DNA of 64,000 bases, taken from NCBI GenBank assembly GCA_030144725.1, contig JASKMD010000021.1, positions 3,350,277 through 3,414,276 of the forward strand, in the 5' to 3' direction. Below the pieces are notes generated by a model. The model searched no databases, was not told the origin of the DNA, and was given only the letters and a program-made list of their open reading frames with translations. Of the stretch, positions 1 through 11,400 are shown in pieces. The stretch's first letter is position 1. Every line of letters begins with the position of its first letter. The translations under genes were made by a program, and so were the position numbers. Origin of the DNA: Haematococcus lacustris. Its lineage: Eukaryota > Chlorophyta > Chlorophyceae > Chlamydomonadales > Haematococcaceae.

Positions 1-553
1 CCTCTCTCACGCCAGTCACACAGAAAAGTACCTCCTTGCACAAATCGGCATGTTGTAAGCTGACCACTGTGACTTTTTAGAATATCGAGTCATTAAACTG
101 TTCGTAACTCTACGACACAGCTGCTGGAAAAGAAAGCACGGCAATTCATCAATCAGGCCCGCCGTAATTGACTTTGGCGTGACCCGACTCTGCCTTGCAG
201 AGTTGACTAGCCTACTCCGACTAGCCTAGCCCTTGCAGCCCCACCACCTCCTAGCCCCCGCAGAAGCCTACCAGCCCCTCCCACCCCCTCCCAGCCCCCT
301 CATTGCCCCGCCAACCCCTCCCACCCCCTCCCACCCCTTCCCACCCCTTCCCACCCCTTCCCAGCCCCTCCCACCCCCCACCCACCCCCTCCCACATCCT
401 CCCAGCCCCTCCCCCACGCCGCCCCTGTTCGCTTCCATCAGCAGGAGGTCATGAAAGGGTAGTTGAAGCCCAAGCTGAAGGGTCTTGTCATGGCTCATGT
501 TCGCAACACAGTAGCCGCCATGCATGGGGATGAGCTGGGGGGATGGAGGAGAT
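1..553. other. left flank, no gene recognised
   Basis: No coding region could be supported here. Positions about 237-421 are a C-rich low-complexity run built from degenerate CCCCTCCCA units. The sequence after 421 is ordinary complex DNA that leads into the GGGGC microsatellite. Confidence 0.5.
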
Positions 554-3460
554 GGGCGGGGCGGGGCGGGGCGGCGGGGCGGGGCGGGGCGGGGCGGGGC
601 GGGGCGGGGCGGGGCGGGGCGGGGCGGGGCGGGGCGGGGCGGGGCGGGGCGGGGCGGGGCGGGGCGGGGCGGGGCGGGGCGGGGCGGGGCGGGGCGGGGC
701 GGGGCGGGGCGGGGCGGGGCGGGGCGGGGCGGGGCGGGGCGGGGCGGGCGGGGCGGGGCGGGGCGGGGCGGGGCGGGGCGGGGCGGGGCGGGGCGGGCGG
801 GGCGGGGCGGGGCGGGGCGGGGCGGGGCGGGGCGGGGCGGGGCGGGGCGGGGCGGGGCGGGGCGGGGCGGGGCGGGGCGGGGCGGGGCGGGGCGGGGCGG
901 GGCGGGGCGGGGCGGGGCGGGGCGGGGCGGGGCGGGGCGGGGCGGGGCGGGGCGGGGCGGGGCGGGGCGGGGCGGGGCGGGGCGGGGCGGGGCGGGGCGG
1001 GGCGGGGCGGGGCGGGGCGGGGCGGGGCGGGGCGGGGCGGGGCGGGGCGGGGCGGGGCGGGGCGGGGCGGGGCGGGGCGGGGCGGGGCGGGGCGGGGCGG
1101 GGCGGGGCGGGGCGGGGCGGGGCGGGGCGGGGCGGGGCGGGGCGGGGCGGGGCGGGGCGGGGCGGGGCGGGGCGGGGCGGGGCGGGGCGGGGCGGGGCGG
1201 GGCGGGGCGGGGCGGGGCGGGGCGGGGCGGGGCGGGGCGGGGCGGGGCGGGGCGGGGCGGGGCGGGGCGGGGCGGGGCGGGGCGGGGCGGGGCGGGGCGG
1301 GGCGGGGCGGGGCGGGGCGGGGCGGGGCGGGGCGGGGCGGGGCGGGGCGGGGCGGGGCGGGGCGGGGCGGGGCGGGGCGGGGCGGGGCGGGGCGGGGCGG
1401 GGCGGGGCGGGGCGGGGCGGGGCGGGGCGGGGCGGGGCGGGGCGGGGCGGGGCGGGGCGGGGCGGGGCGGGGCGGGGCGGGGCGGGGCGGGGCGGGGCGG
1501 GGCGGGGCGGGGCGGGGCGGGGCGGGGCGGGGCGGGGCGGGGCGGGGCGGGGCGGGGCGGGGCGGGGCGGGGCGGGGCGGGGCGGGGCGGGGCGGGGCGG
1601 GGCGGGGCGGGGCGGGGCGGGGCGGGGCGGGGCGGGGCGGGGCGGGGCGGGGCGGGGCGGGGCGGGGCGGGGCGGGGCGGGGCGGGGCGGGGCGGGGCGG
1701 GGCGGGGCGGGCGGGGCGGGGCGGGGCGGGGCGGGGCGGGGCGGGGCGGGGCGGGGCGGGGCGGGGCGGGGCGGGGCGGGGCGGGGCGGGGCGGGGCGGG
1801 GCGGGCGGGGCGGGGCGGGGCGGGGCGGGGCGGGGCGGGGCGGGGCGGGGCGGGGCGGGGCGGGGCGGGGCGGGGCGGGGCGGGGCGGGGCGGGGCGGGG
1901 CGGGGCGGGGCGGGGCGGGGCGGGGCGGGGCGGGGCGGGGCGGGGCGGGGCGGGGCGGGGCGGGGCGGGGCGGGGCGGGGCGGGGCGGGGCGGGGCGGGG
2001 CGGGGCGGGGCGGGGCGGGGCGGGGCGGGGCGGGGCGGGGCGGGGCGGGGCGGGGCGGGGCGGGGCGGGGCGGGGCGGGGCGGGGCGGGGCGGGGCGGGG
2101 CGGGGCGGGGCGGGGCGGGGCGGGGCGGGGCGGGGCGGGGCGGGGCGGGGCGGGGCGGGGCGGGGCGGGGCGGGGCGGGGCGGGGCGGGGCGGGGCGGGG
2201 CGGGGCGGGGCGGGGCGGGGCGGGGCGGGGCGGGGCGGGGCGGGGCGGGGCGGGGCGGGGCGGGGCGGGGCGGGGCGGGGCGGGGCGGGGCGGGGCGGGG
2301 CGGGGGGGCGGGGCGGGGCGGGGCGGGGCGGGGCGGGGCGGGGCGGGGCGGGGCGGGCGGGGCGGGGCGGGGCGGGGCGGGGCGGGGCGGGGCGGGGCGG
2401 GGCGGGGCGGGGCGGGCGGGGCGGGGCGGGGCGGGGCGGGGCGGGGCGGGGCGGGGCGGGGCGGGGCGGGGCGGGGCGGGGCGGGGCGGGGCGGGGCGGG
2501 GCGGGGCGGGGCGGGGCGGGGCGGGGCGGGGCGGGGCGGGGCGGGGCGGGGCGGGGCGGGGCGGGGCGGGGCGGGGCGGGGCGGGGCGGGGCGGGGCGGG
2601 GCGGGGCGGGGCGGGGCGGGGCGGGGCGGGGCGGGGCGGGGCGGGGCGGGGCGGGGCGGGGCGGGGCGGGGCGGGGCGGGGCGGGGCGGGGCGGGGCGGG
2701 GCGGGGCGGGGCGGGGCGGGGCGGGGCGGGGCGGGGCGGGGCGGGGCGGGGCGGGGCGGGGCGGGGCGGGGCGGGGCGGGGCGGGGCGGGGCGGGGCGGG
2801 GCGGGGCGGGGCGGGGCGGGGCGGGGCGGGGCGGGGCGGGGCGGGGCGGGGCGGGGCGGGGCGGGGCGGGGCGGGGCGGGGCGGGGCGGGGCGGGGCGGG
2901 GCGGGGCGGGGCGGGGCGGGGCGGGGCGGGGCGGGGCGGGGCGGGGCGGGGCGGGGCGGGGCGGGGCGGGGCGGGGCGGGGCGGGGCGGGGCGGGGCGGG
3001 GCGGGGCGGGGCGGGGCGGGGCGGGGCGGGGCGGGGCGGGGCGGGGCGGGGCGGGGCGGGGCGGGGCGGGGCGGGGCGGGGCGGGGCGGGGCGGGGCGGG
3101 GCGGGGCGGGGCGGGGCGGGGCGGGGCGGGGCGGGGCGGGGCGGGGCGGGGCGGGGCGGGGCGGGGCGGGGCGGGGCGGGGCGGGGCGGGGCGGGGCGGG
3201 GCGGGGCGGGGCGGGGCGGGGCGGGGCGGGGCGGGGCGGGGCGGGGCGGGGCGGGGCGGGGCGGGGCGGGGCGGGGCGGGGCGGGGCGGGGCGGGGCGGG
3301 GCGGGGCGGGGCGGGGCGGGGCGGGGCGGGGCGGGGCGGGGCGGGGCGGGGCGGGGCGGGGCGGGGCGGGGCGGGGCGGGGCGGGGCGGGGCGGGGCGGG
3401 GCGGGGCGGGGCGGGGCGGGGCGGGGCGGGGCGGGGCGGGGCGGGGCGGGGCGGGGCGGG
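554..3460 (+). repeat. (GGGGC)n pentanucleotide microsatellite, about 2.9 kb
   Basis: Nearly pure GGGGC repeats, roughly 580 units. The only interruptions are a few 4-base GGGC units (near 747, 795, 1710, 1803, 2355 and 2415) and one 7-G run near 2304. Because five is coprime with three, every forward frame reads the same Gly/Ala/Arg pentapeptide and every reverse frame a Pro/Arg/Ala pentapeptide, so long open frames here are a repeat artefact and not genes. The G-rich strand should form G-quadruplexes readily. Confidence 0.98.
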
Positions 3461-3473
3461 CTCGGGTGCGCAG

Positions 3474-3536
3474 GAAGCCGACGATGACGCAAGCTGCGAC
3501 CAGGCCACCCCTCCACCCCCCAAACGCAAGCGTCGG
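3474..3536 (+). CDS. possible internal exon with basic NLS-like tail
   Basis: Directly after the GGGGC tract there is an acceptor-like GCGCAG, then 63 bases open in one frame, then a donor-like GTGAGG. The translation has an acidic DDD stretch followed by PPPPKRKRR, which resembles a monopartite nuclear localisation signal. If real, the giant microsatellite would lie inside the preceding intron. No partner exon was identified on either side, so this rests only on splice-site-like bases and composition. Confidence 0.2.
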
Positions 3537-3787
3537 GTGAGGGGTGGCCTGGTATACCGTCGTTTTAGTCGCCACATACGGATCTGGCCAACCCTACATA
3601 TGGTCAGCTTAAACAACTACAGCTGCCGAGTGAACGTGCGGCACTGACCTACTGCGTCCACAGAGTTGAGAGCAACAGGTGGTCAACGCAGTTAGTTCCG
3701 TAAGAGTCAATTTTCACACTGCATCACTGGCACAGCATAGCAACACCAACAGCTACACTGCCGCTGTGGAGCTAGGGCACTGATAGG

Positions 3788-4972
3788 ATGGCAGTCGAAG
3801 ACCCCACCTGTCCCATCATTAAGAACCTTGTTCTACTTGACTCCGAAGGGAAGCGCATCGCTGTTAAGTACTACTCCGGCGAATGGTGCGCCGTGATGGC
3901 ACGTAGATCCGGTAGATGGCTGCAGCTGAAGGCGCGCGCCCCGTGCCATTGAGTTGGGCTGCAGGCCGAACATCTCAGCTCAAGCTAACTTTGAAAAGCT
4001 GCTTTGGAGCAAAACCAGCCGGACGAATGCACGGCAGGAAGGTAGGTTCGCATGTTGCCATCTGATGACAGCAGCAAGGTGTAACTCCATCCCGTGATTG
4101 CTGCTGCAGCTGAGATCGTTATGTTTGACACGTTCATTGTCGTGTACAAGTATGTGGGGGACCTCATGTTTTATGCCACTGGCTCCCAGGATGAGAACGA
4201 GCTCATACTATACACAGTCCTACAGGCCTTCTATGAGTCTGTTTCCATCTTGCTCAGGCAAGGCTTCTGCATCAGCAAGGGCGTTCTGGCAGTGGGCTGG
4301 CTCGGCCATAATACCTTTGCCACCATATTGCTCTTGTTGTGCAGGCAGCAGGTTGAAAAGAAAACAGTGCTTGAGAACCTGGACTTAGTGTTGCTTTGCA
4401 TGGATGAAATCATCGATGGCGGGTGCGGTGCAGGAGTGTTTGTATGTTTGTCAATGAGGCAGCATGTCAAGATGTGGCACAGTCAGCTCCAGCCACCACA
4501 GCAGACTGCAGTCGTCCCTCAACTGACAGCACAGCGGAGACACAGTCATAGCTTATGGTAGACACCATGCATGCGCTCAGCACACAGTGTCACAGTGAAG
4601 ACATGGGATATGAACACCCTGCGTGCATGTCTCCCCATGCACCTTTGTGCAGAGTTATCCTGGAGACAGAGCCTCAAACCATTGCTTCACGCGTTACCAT
4701 GCGAGGAGCAGAGGGCGAGGGGGCATTGCCAGAACAGGCAAGGCAAATGGTCGAGTCCCACTGCACCTGTCCTATGGCTGGCAGGCATATGCATGGCTGT
4801 GAGCATGAATGGCATGCTTGTGTACAAGACAGTATCACAAGCTGCAGCCAGTGTCTGTTGCTTCCCACTTACCCATTTACCTGCCTCGTTTGTGTTGCAG
4901 GCAGCAGTGCAGTCGTTCTCAAAAGCATTGGCATCAGCAAAGGAGCACCTCACACGCAGCTTGCTCAAATGA
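3788..4972 (+). CDS. COPZ: coatomer subunit zeta (COPI coat)
   Basis: Zeta subunit of the COPI vesicle coat, which acts in Golgi-to-ER retrograde transport as partner of gamma-COP. Six exons join in phase: 3788-3885, 3965-4041, 4110-4257, 4345-4422, 4653-4737 and 4901-4972, totalling 558 bases (185 residues), close to the usual 177-185. Family landmarks are visible: N-terminal [19 protein letters not shown], the AEIVMFD segment, [12 protein letters not shown] with ENELIL after it, [20 protein letters not shown] with an IDGG turn, and the C-terminal [13 protein letters not shown] before TGA. This is the longin/adaptin-small-chain fold. Introns 3 (4258-4344) and 5 (4738-4900) use GC donors in the context AG|GCAAGG; the other three use GT. 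The start is the first ATG and gives the conserved N-terminus. Confidence 0.93.
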
Positions 4973-5677
4973 GCAGCAAGCCTATACATACAAGGCATAC
5001 AGCCATGGCTTCACTCAAGGCGATGCTGGCAGGCCTTGTTGCTGGAAGGAGCCTGGTGTGACCTGTGCTCGCTGAGGGTGTAGCTCGGGGTTGTTAGCAT
5101 GGAGCTGTCAACACTGTCAAGTCTAGCAAACACACACCCTTGGGCTGCTGCTGTGCGTGATGCAGTGCTCCCACTTCCCCACGCCAGCCTCCATTGGGCT
5201 CCTCACAACTTGTCAGCCCAGGCAGAAGCCTGGGAGCCCAGATCAAGCACCTACCACTCAGAGCGGTGTGAGGTTGAACGTAGGGGCACAGGCAAGACTG
5301 CAGAGCCTCGCCTTGCTTTCAATACAGTGGCTGAGAAGGTGGTTGAGACTGGATTGTAACATACTATATGTTACGGGACTCGTGCTGGCTGGTTAGGCCC
5401 GGCAGCCAATAAAGGAAACACCTGGCTGGCTCATGTATCCACATGAACATGGTGGAACGTATCTTGTTAAGTTTCTCACCCGCCTTTCCTGGCCCCTCTC
5501 CTGTCGTGGCCCAGCGGTACCTCGGCACATACCTCAACGCTGCTACTGTGCTTTGGTTAAGGTGTTGCTGTGTGCTTGACAGCATGTTCGCCATGACAGC
5601 ATTTATCGCCCCACCTCCCTAAGTTACATAGGCTGGCCAAGACAACACATGCCAACTCATAGGGGCTACATGCTGAC
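4973..5677. other. 3' UTR and spacer after coatomer zeta
   Basis: Contains the 3' UTR of the upstream gene as far as the TGTAA motif at 5355. Beyond it I see no gene, RNA or repeat up to the edge of the hAT-like element. Confidence 0.5.
5355..5359 (+). promoter_or_regulatory. TGTAA polyadenylation motif for coatomer zeta
   Basis: TGTAA lies about 385 bases after the stop codon of the coatomer zeta gene. TGTAA is the standard polyadenylation signal of volvocine green algae, so this is the likely 3' end signal. It also supports the taxonomic guess. Confidence 0.5.
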
Positions 5678-6260
5678 CAGTGATGGGCGATTGGGTAGTA
5701 ATGTAATAAGTCGGTAATAATCCAGCGCAAAAACGGTAATAAGTGGAAAAAGTGGTCCTCAAAATGAGTGAACTTTCTTACTTCGGTAATAGCTCCACCG
5801 CCCGTCTGGTACTCCGCTTATTACTTATCCCCCAACAATGTATCCCATCTTCCGCAAGCCCCAAAGCGGGCGGCTGCCCACCACAGCCGAACATCCATCA
5901 CAGAACAACCACATAGGACCCACTAGGGCACAACCACATAGGACCCACTAGGGCTATGGTGTTGGGCTACAGCCCAGCCTGTTGCATGCTGACCCATTAG
6001 GGCTATGGTGTTGGGCTACAGCCCAGCCTGTTGCATGCTGACGCACTAGGGCTGGGGTGTGGGGCTATGTTGGATATTTTTGCATCCAGGTCTACAAGGG
6101 AGTATGCTGTATTTATTCAGGATAATCTGTTGGGTTTTGTGATATCAAGAAATCAGCTAATTAGTTAAAGCTAATTAACTATTAAAAGTAATAAAAACCC
6201 CCTGTTTTGTTGTCTTTTATTACTCTAAGTAATACGTCTTTCGCGAATCGCCCATCACTG
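5678..6260. mobile_element. hAT-like non-autonomous element (MITE), 583 bp
   Basis: Both ends carry the same 15-base terminal inverted repeat CAGTGATGGGCGATT. It fits the CAGNGNTGGGC pattern of hAT terminal repeats. The 8-base flanks (ATGCTGAC on the left, GTGCAGGC on the right) match at five of eight positions, compatible with an aged 8-bp target duplication. The interior is AT-rich with no coding capacity. It holds a short duplicated block (about 5908-5957) and a second, longer duplication of a segment with a GTTGGGCTACAGCCC motif (about 5955-6055). Confidence 0.7.
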
Positions 6261-6630
6261 GTGCAGGCCCCTTGATGCAGTAGGCATATCGGAAAGGCTC
6301 ACTGATCAAGGCTGTGTAAGCGCGGCATCGAATGGCTCTCGGTACATTCCGCCAAAGAAACCTTGTGGGATCTGCCCTATGCTACATGGGCATGGTTGGC
6401 GGTGAAGTGCTGAGCAGGAGCCTGGGCTGGGCGGCGAACCCCTTTGTCCTCATGGACTTGCCCTGTGGGTCAGGCGTTCCCAACTACCTGAAAACCACCC
6501 CCCTGTGATACGAAGCCTGTATCTCCGCAGCCACTCAGTCAAAAATATATGTAAACAGTGCTTTGAACAGAGGAGAGTCATATCTACGAAATGGCTGACG
6601 CAGCAAAAACTATCTCGCTCTCAGCGGTGC
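6261..6630. other. spacer, nothing recognised
   Basis: No coding region with supporting homology, RNA gene or repeat was recognised between the hAT-like element and the next minus-strand reading frame. Confidence 0.4.
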
Positions 6631-7296
6631 TCAGTGCCTGTCCAAAGATACACATTTGAATTCATGCGATTTCGCCACATGCGAGACGCGCCGCACTAGC
6701 ACGCTTCGCCACGCTGTTGTGAGTGGCACCTGCAACACGCAGCAGCAGTCGGAACATGTTTTGCTTTTGGCATGTGGACGCGACGACGGCAGTCGTGACG
6801 ACTGGATACCACTATGAGCTTTTGGAGCTGCTGCTGGCGCTAGTGCATTACCGGCTGCTCTACTACGCTTAAACAAGGTGCTAGGTGCAGTACGTGGTGT
6901 TGTCTCACCTTGCTTTGCTGCCCTCGACTTGTTAGCTGCAGGTGCCCCACGCTTACGGGACGTGCTTGCCGCTGCCAGCTGTTGCTGCTGCTGAGGGGGT
7001 GCACCAGCAGGCACAGCCAGCTCAGGGGTGGTGCCTGCAGGTGTCATCTGCTGCTGAGGGGGCGCAGCTGCGGCAAGCTTCCCACGGATGTGGGTGCACA
7101 CGTGGCTCTGTAGCTTGGGTACCCTCCAGCTCGTGTGTACCTCCTGCTTGTGAAACTGGAGGTATGACTGAAGCTGCTTTCCTGTCATCTTCATTGCCTC
7201 CTCGACAGTTGTGTGGCCATAATTATGCCCGCCAAAGGCAAGGGCATGGGCCGCTGCAAGCCGCTGTTGGCACGCATGGTCACCCACATTAATCAC
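6631..7296 (-). CDS. hypothetical protein, possible SAP-like segment
   Basis: Minus-strand open frame of about 220 codons. The first 70 residues look like real protein: a His/Gly-rich stretch (GGHNYGHTT) followed by EEAMKMTGKQLQSYLQFHKQE, an amphipathic helix pair that resembles a SAP-type DNA-binding hairpin. The rest is low-complexity Ala/Pro/Gln with basic patches (SRKRG, KRSRAAG) that could be nuclear signals. The frame stays open upstream beyond the first usable start, and an AG acceptor lies near 7340, so this is probably an internal or second exon. No family assigned; a transposon-derived origin is possible. Confidence 0.3.
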   Translation of the reverse strand: MINVGDHACQQRLAAAHALAFGGHNYGHTTVEEAMKMTGKQLQSYLQFHKQEVHTSWRVPKLQSHVCTHIRGKLAAAAPPQQQMTPAGTTPELAVPAGAPPQQQQQLAAASTSRKRGAPAANKSRAAKQGETTPRTAPSTLFKRSRAAGNALAPAAAPKAHSGIQSSRLPSSRPHAKSKTCSDCCCVLQVPLTTAWRSVLVRRVSHVAKSHEFKCVSLDRH

Positions 7297-8470
7297 AACC
7301 CTCCCGACCTTGTGCGCTGCATCTGTGATCTGGCGCTCTGCAGCTGGCTAAGGGTTACAGCCCATGGTGGAGACATACCCTTCTGACGCTCAAGCAGCTG
7401 TGACACAGCATCTCTCGCATGCGCCCAGACGCTCAGCATGGTCAACAGCTTCAACGTCAAAGTCAACAGAGTCAACAGAGAAGTCAACAGAGTGGGAGTG
7501 GGTGGGAGGAGGGGAGGGCTGGAGAGCTGGGATGGGCGGGGATGGGCAGGGAGTAGGGCTAGGTGGACTGGAAGGGGGTGGTGGAAGGGGGTAGCTACTC
7601 ATCATACACCTGCAGCCAACAATTGATGTGCCTTTGGAGTGGTCCCAATCATCGTGCGTTAATCCAATATCTATGTTTCTTTGTTCTGGTGATGCATGTA
7701 AGAGTCATCTTGGACAAGAGTGTGGGGAGTTTGGCTGGAGCTCAGCGGCGGTGGCTAAAAGCCGCAAAGATGTTGACAGGTGGGTGGGTTTGCAAGCCAG
7801 GCGCCCACCATTATAGCGATGTAGCGCTGCAGTCCACACTTAAGGGAATCCTCACATCCTCGCCAAGCGGCCTGCACCATCAGGAAGCGCGCGCAGCCAT
7901 GTTTGCCGGACTTCGGTGGTGTGCGCCACCGACATGTCGTGCATCGCTAACGGATAGCCAAGGACGTAGCTTACCAGCGTAGCTAATCACGGTCTGTGAT
8001 TGGGACACATCCGGGGTCACATGTGGCTGCCCGCATCGAAAGACTCCGATGGCAATTCCAGTCGAACATTAAACGCGCAATATCGCATTGCAGCAGACGC
8101 AGCGAACGTTACATCAAATGATGGAGTAGATGGGCTGCAGTTGCATGAAGATTACCAACCCCATGTTGGGAACGCCTGACTGTGGGTCCGGCAGTCACCA
8201 CTGGGTGTGAATGTGAGGAGTTATATGTCAGATGTGATTTCCATGGAGCTAAGCACTGTCCGGGATGTCAGGCATATCATTTTACCCTCCAGAGGGTATG
8301 TTTCTAGTTTGTGGTCATCAGGAGTGCGACCGATGACGCTTCAGTTGTGTATGTAGTTGAGTGAGATTAAACCACAGTCAACATCCTGTTCCATTGTATT
8401 TAGGGTAATTGGGCTGTCCCGCTGTTTGATGACGAAACCCTCCTCCATGGCTCGCTCCCAACGGTTCCTA
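7297..8470. other. intergenic stretch without recognised gene
   Basis: Around 7436-7500 there are short GTCAACAGA repeats, followed by a GGGATGGGCAGG-like G-rich patch. No convincing exon was found. TTACA at 8109-8113 reads TGTAA on the minus strand and may be the polyadenylation signal of the WDR74-like gene ending at 8471. Confidence 0.4.
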
Positions 8471-11400
8471 CTACGACTTCACCCGCGCGTTCTTGCTCTT
8501 TGCCTTGTTCGCCAACACCCGCCCTCCCTCGTGCGCCGCCGCCTTACTGCCTATGGCTGCCCCGACCTTGACTTTCTTCAACCGCCCGCCCTCCCGCTGC
8601 TCCGCCGTGGTTTTCTTCCTTCTTGCCGTCTGAACCTCGCCCGGCTCTGGCGCCTCCCCTGCCAACCCGGTCTCTCCTTCTGAGAACGGGTCGAGCGCAG
8701 ATGGCGCCGTACCGGTGCCACATGGCGCCTGCTCCGCCTCCGTTGCTGCCGCAGCTGTTACTGGCCGTAGCCACACGGACCCTGACAGCTGCTGTTTGCA
8801 GTACAGCTTGCACACCAGGGCGCGCGTTTGGGAGCAGTACACTCGCAGGTGGCGGTCCAGGCCAGCAGTGGCGATGAGGGGCTGGCTGGCATCCGGGTGA
8901 AGTGCCAGGGCGGTGACGCTGCCCACACTCCCTTTCAATGCACCCTGGCAACAGGCAAGGCAGGCGAGGCATGCAGCTTGTTGAGCAGCGCCAGCTGCTG
9001 GGCGTCTCGTGACAGTGTAGTGCAGGCATCTGAGCAGCACCAGTCAGTCAATGCTACAGGCCACTCCTCACAGATCCCTGCCATGAAGGGATTGCGACGT
9101 CAGGTCCAGGAACCTCCTGACATGTGCCATGCGCATGGCCCCATGGCTAATGCGGGCCACCATGCGTATAGCACCAGGCCTGATACGCGGATATGGCTAC
9201 CCCTTATGACAGAGCGTCCTGCAGCAGGGACGCGACCTCTTCATGAGTGGGTGGCACCCAGTCGCGCTGCCTCCTGGCCCCCCTGCAGCTCTTTGCCTAT
9301 GCCCAGGCTGCTGCCCAGGCAGCTAGTGAGCAGCAGCCCCTCGACAGGGCAGCACCCTCACACGTCAGCTGCTGGGACCCCCACTCCCAAACTGCTGCTG
9401 CTGCTGAAGCCCTGACTCAGCTGACCAGTGGCTGCTTGCCCAGACCTGCCCCACCCCACCCCACCCCACCCCACCCCGCCTGTCCTCCCTGCTGCTGCCA
9501 TCACCCAGCCTCCTGCCTGCCTGGGCCTGGCTCTCCCACCTGCATGGTTCGTGATCTCAAATCCAAGGCCTCCACATGGCCAGTGCCATTTGCTGCCCAC
9601 ACCCTGCAGCCGTCTGCCTGCGCTGCCAAGGCTGTGATGCGCGCTTCACCCCAGCTCAAGTCCAGCTGAGGTCTCTTGCCAGCTCTGAGGTCGTACAGCC
9701 ACAGCTTGTGCTGCAGCCAGGCAGCCACACACACCCCACACATCACACATATACAAATACAGGGCGGCTGGGAGTGACATGGAGGTGGTGCTGCTGCATC
9801 TCATCTGCAGTTGCCAATGCAGTACCACACTGCCAGAGTGTGACAGGCTGATGATGAACTCTGGCGTGGTTAGAGCCACGATTGTTATAATCTTCAGCTT
9901 GATGTGCTGGCCTGGCCCAGCCGCCTAAGGAAAGCCTAGGAAAGCCTTGGAAAGCCTGATGACGTGAGCTGGTTTGTTCGCAGCCACAACTGTTTCACCC
10001 GCAGCTTGATGTGCGTGCCTGGCCCAGCTGCAGGGCGAGCCTAAGGAACAGCTGACTGTGACAATGGCGGCGATGACAGCAAGCAGAGCAGAGAAGGGCC
10101 GCACCTTGACAGTGCCCGCCAGCACCAGCTTGCCAGGCGGGTCTGGCAGCCAGACGGCAGCTGTGAGGTGTGGGAGGTCCACATTGCCCACCCTGTTGGG
10201 TTTAGCACCCTTGGCAGCAAACACCTGGGCACCAGCTGACAGGCTCCACACCTGGTAGGGCATGGCAGGTGGCAGGACAGCTGGGCATCGGGCAGCACAG
10301 CTGGGTACGAGCCGGTCAGCGTGTCAACCAAGCCTGGGCTCTGTTCAGAGGTCAGGAGGAGGCCCCCTTCACCTTCACTGCCTCCCCACCCTTCCTTTCC
10401 TGTTGCAGCACCCTCCCCTCCCCTCCCCTCCCCTCCCCTCCCCTCCCCTCCCCTCCCCTCCCCTCCCCTCCCCTCCCCTCCCCTCCCCTCCCCTCCCCTC
10501 CCCTCCCCTCCCCTGCGTGCACTAATGGCCTCCCCTCCCGGCCCCTCCCCTCCAGCCACCCCTGCAAACCAGGCATGACCTGACTGCATCCCCTTGCGTC
10601 ACCTCTTCCACCTACCCATTATCCACATCTCTAACCCGCCAGTCAGTTCCAGGCCCCCCGCTTTCACTGACGCTCCCCTTGATCTCAATCCACCCTCCTT
10701 CTACCCAGCTCCTAGCTCCCTTGTGGCCTACTGACACCCCAGTTTCAGCCTAGGCTGGGACTACAGACCAGCCAAGCTCCTCCTCCCTCCTGGCCCCTCC
10801 TGGCCCCTCCTGGCCCCTCTCGACCCCACCCCACCCCACCCCTGCTGTAGGGCTCAGCTGCTCTGCCTTGTTGGACAGCCATGTGTAGCAGGTTGGGCGT
10901 GCTCACCTGAAGCTGGCAGCCATCGCCGCCTAGCGCCACCAAGTCGCCTCCTGACTGCTGCTGCACGGCCTGGAATGGACGGTGGGGGATAAGGGGGCCA
11001 GGGCAAGGCAGGGCAGGGCAGGGGCGGAGGCAGGTGGGTGTAAGGCACGACAGCTAGCACTCAGGGTGGCACACCACTTAAGGTGAGCTGACCACCATCC
11101 CTCAGTGCTGTGCAGTGACACTGGGCCGTGGGTCAAGGGATGGGAAAGCTGACAGCTGGGCAGTGCCAGACCTGGGGTGCGGGTGCAGGCCTGGGGTGTG
11201 CTTTTACATGGCCTAGCAGGTGCTTTGCGACATGGGAAGACGCGCAGCATGGAATGTTCACACCAACCATGGTAACCAAAGTACCATAGCTGCATGCCTG
11301 CTTATGTCACACAAACCGCGTGCAAGGCTCGATATACTAAGCGGTGGCGGGTATGCCTGTTGGCTCAGCAGCGCTGGCACCGTAGCATGGGCTCACCATG

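Noticed and set aside
268..3647. Several 980-1080 codon open frames on both strands encoding Gly-Arg-Ala or Pro-Arg-Ala repeats
   Set aside because: They are the mechanical translation of the GGGGC pentamer in six frames, with no conserved flanking domain.
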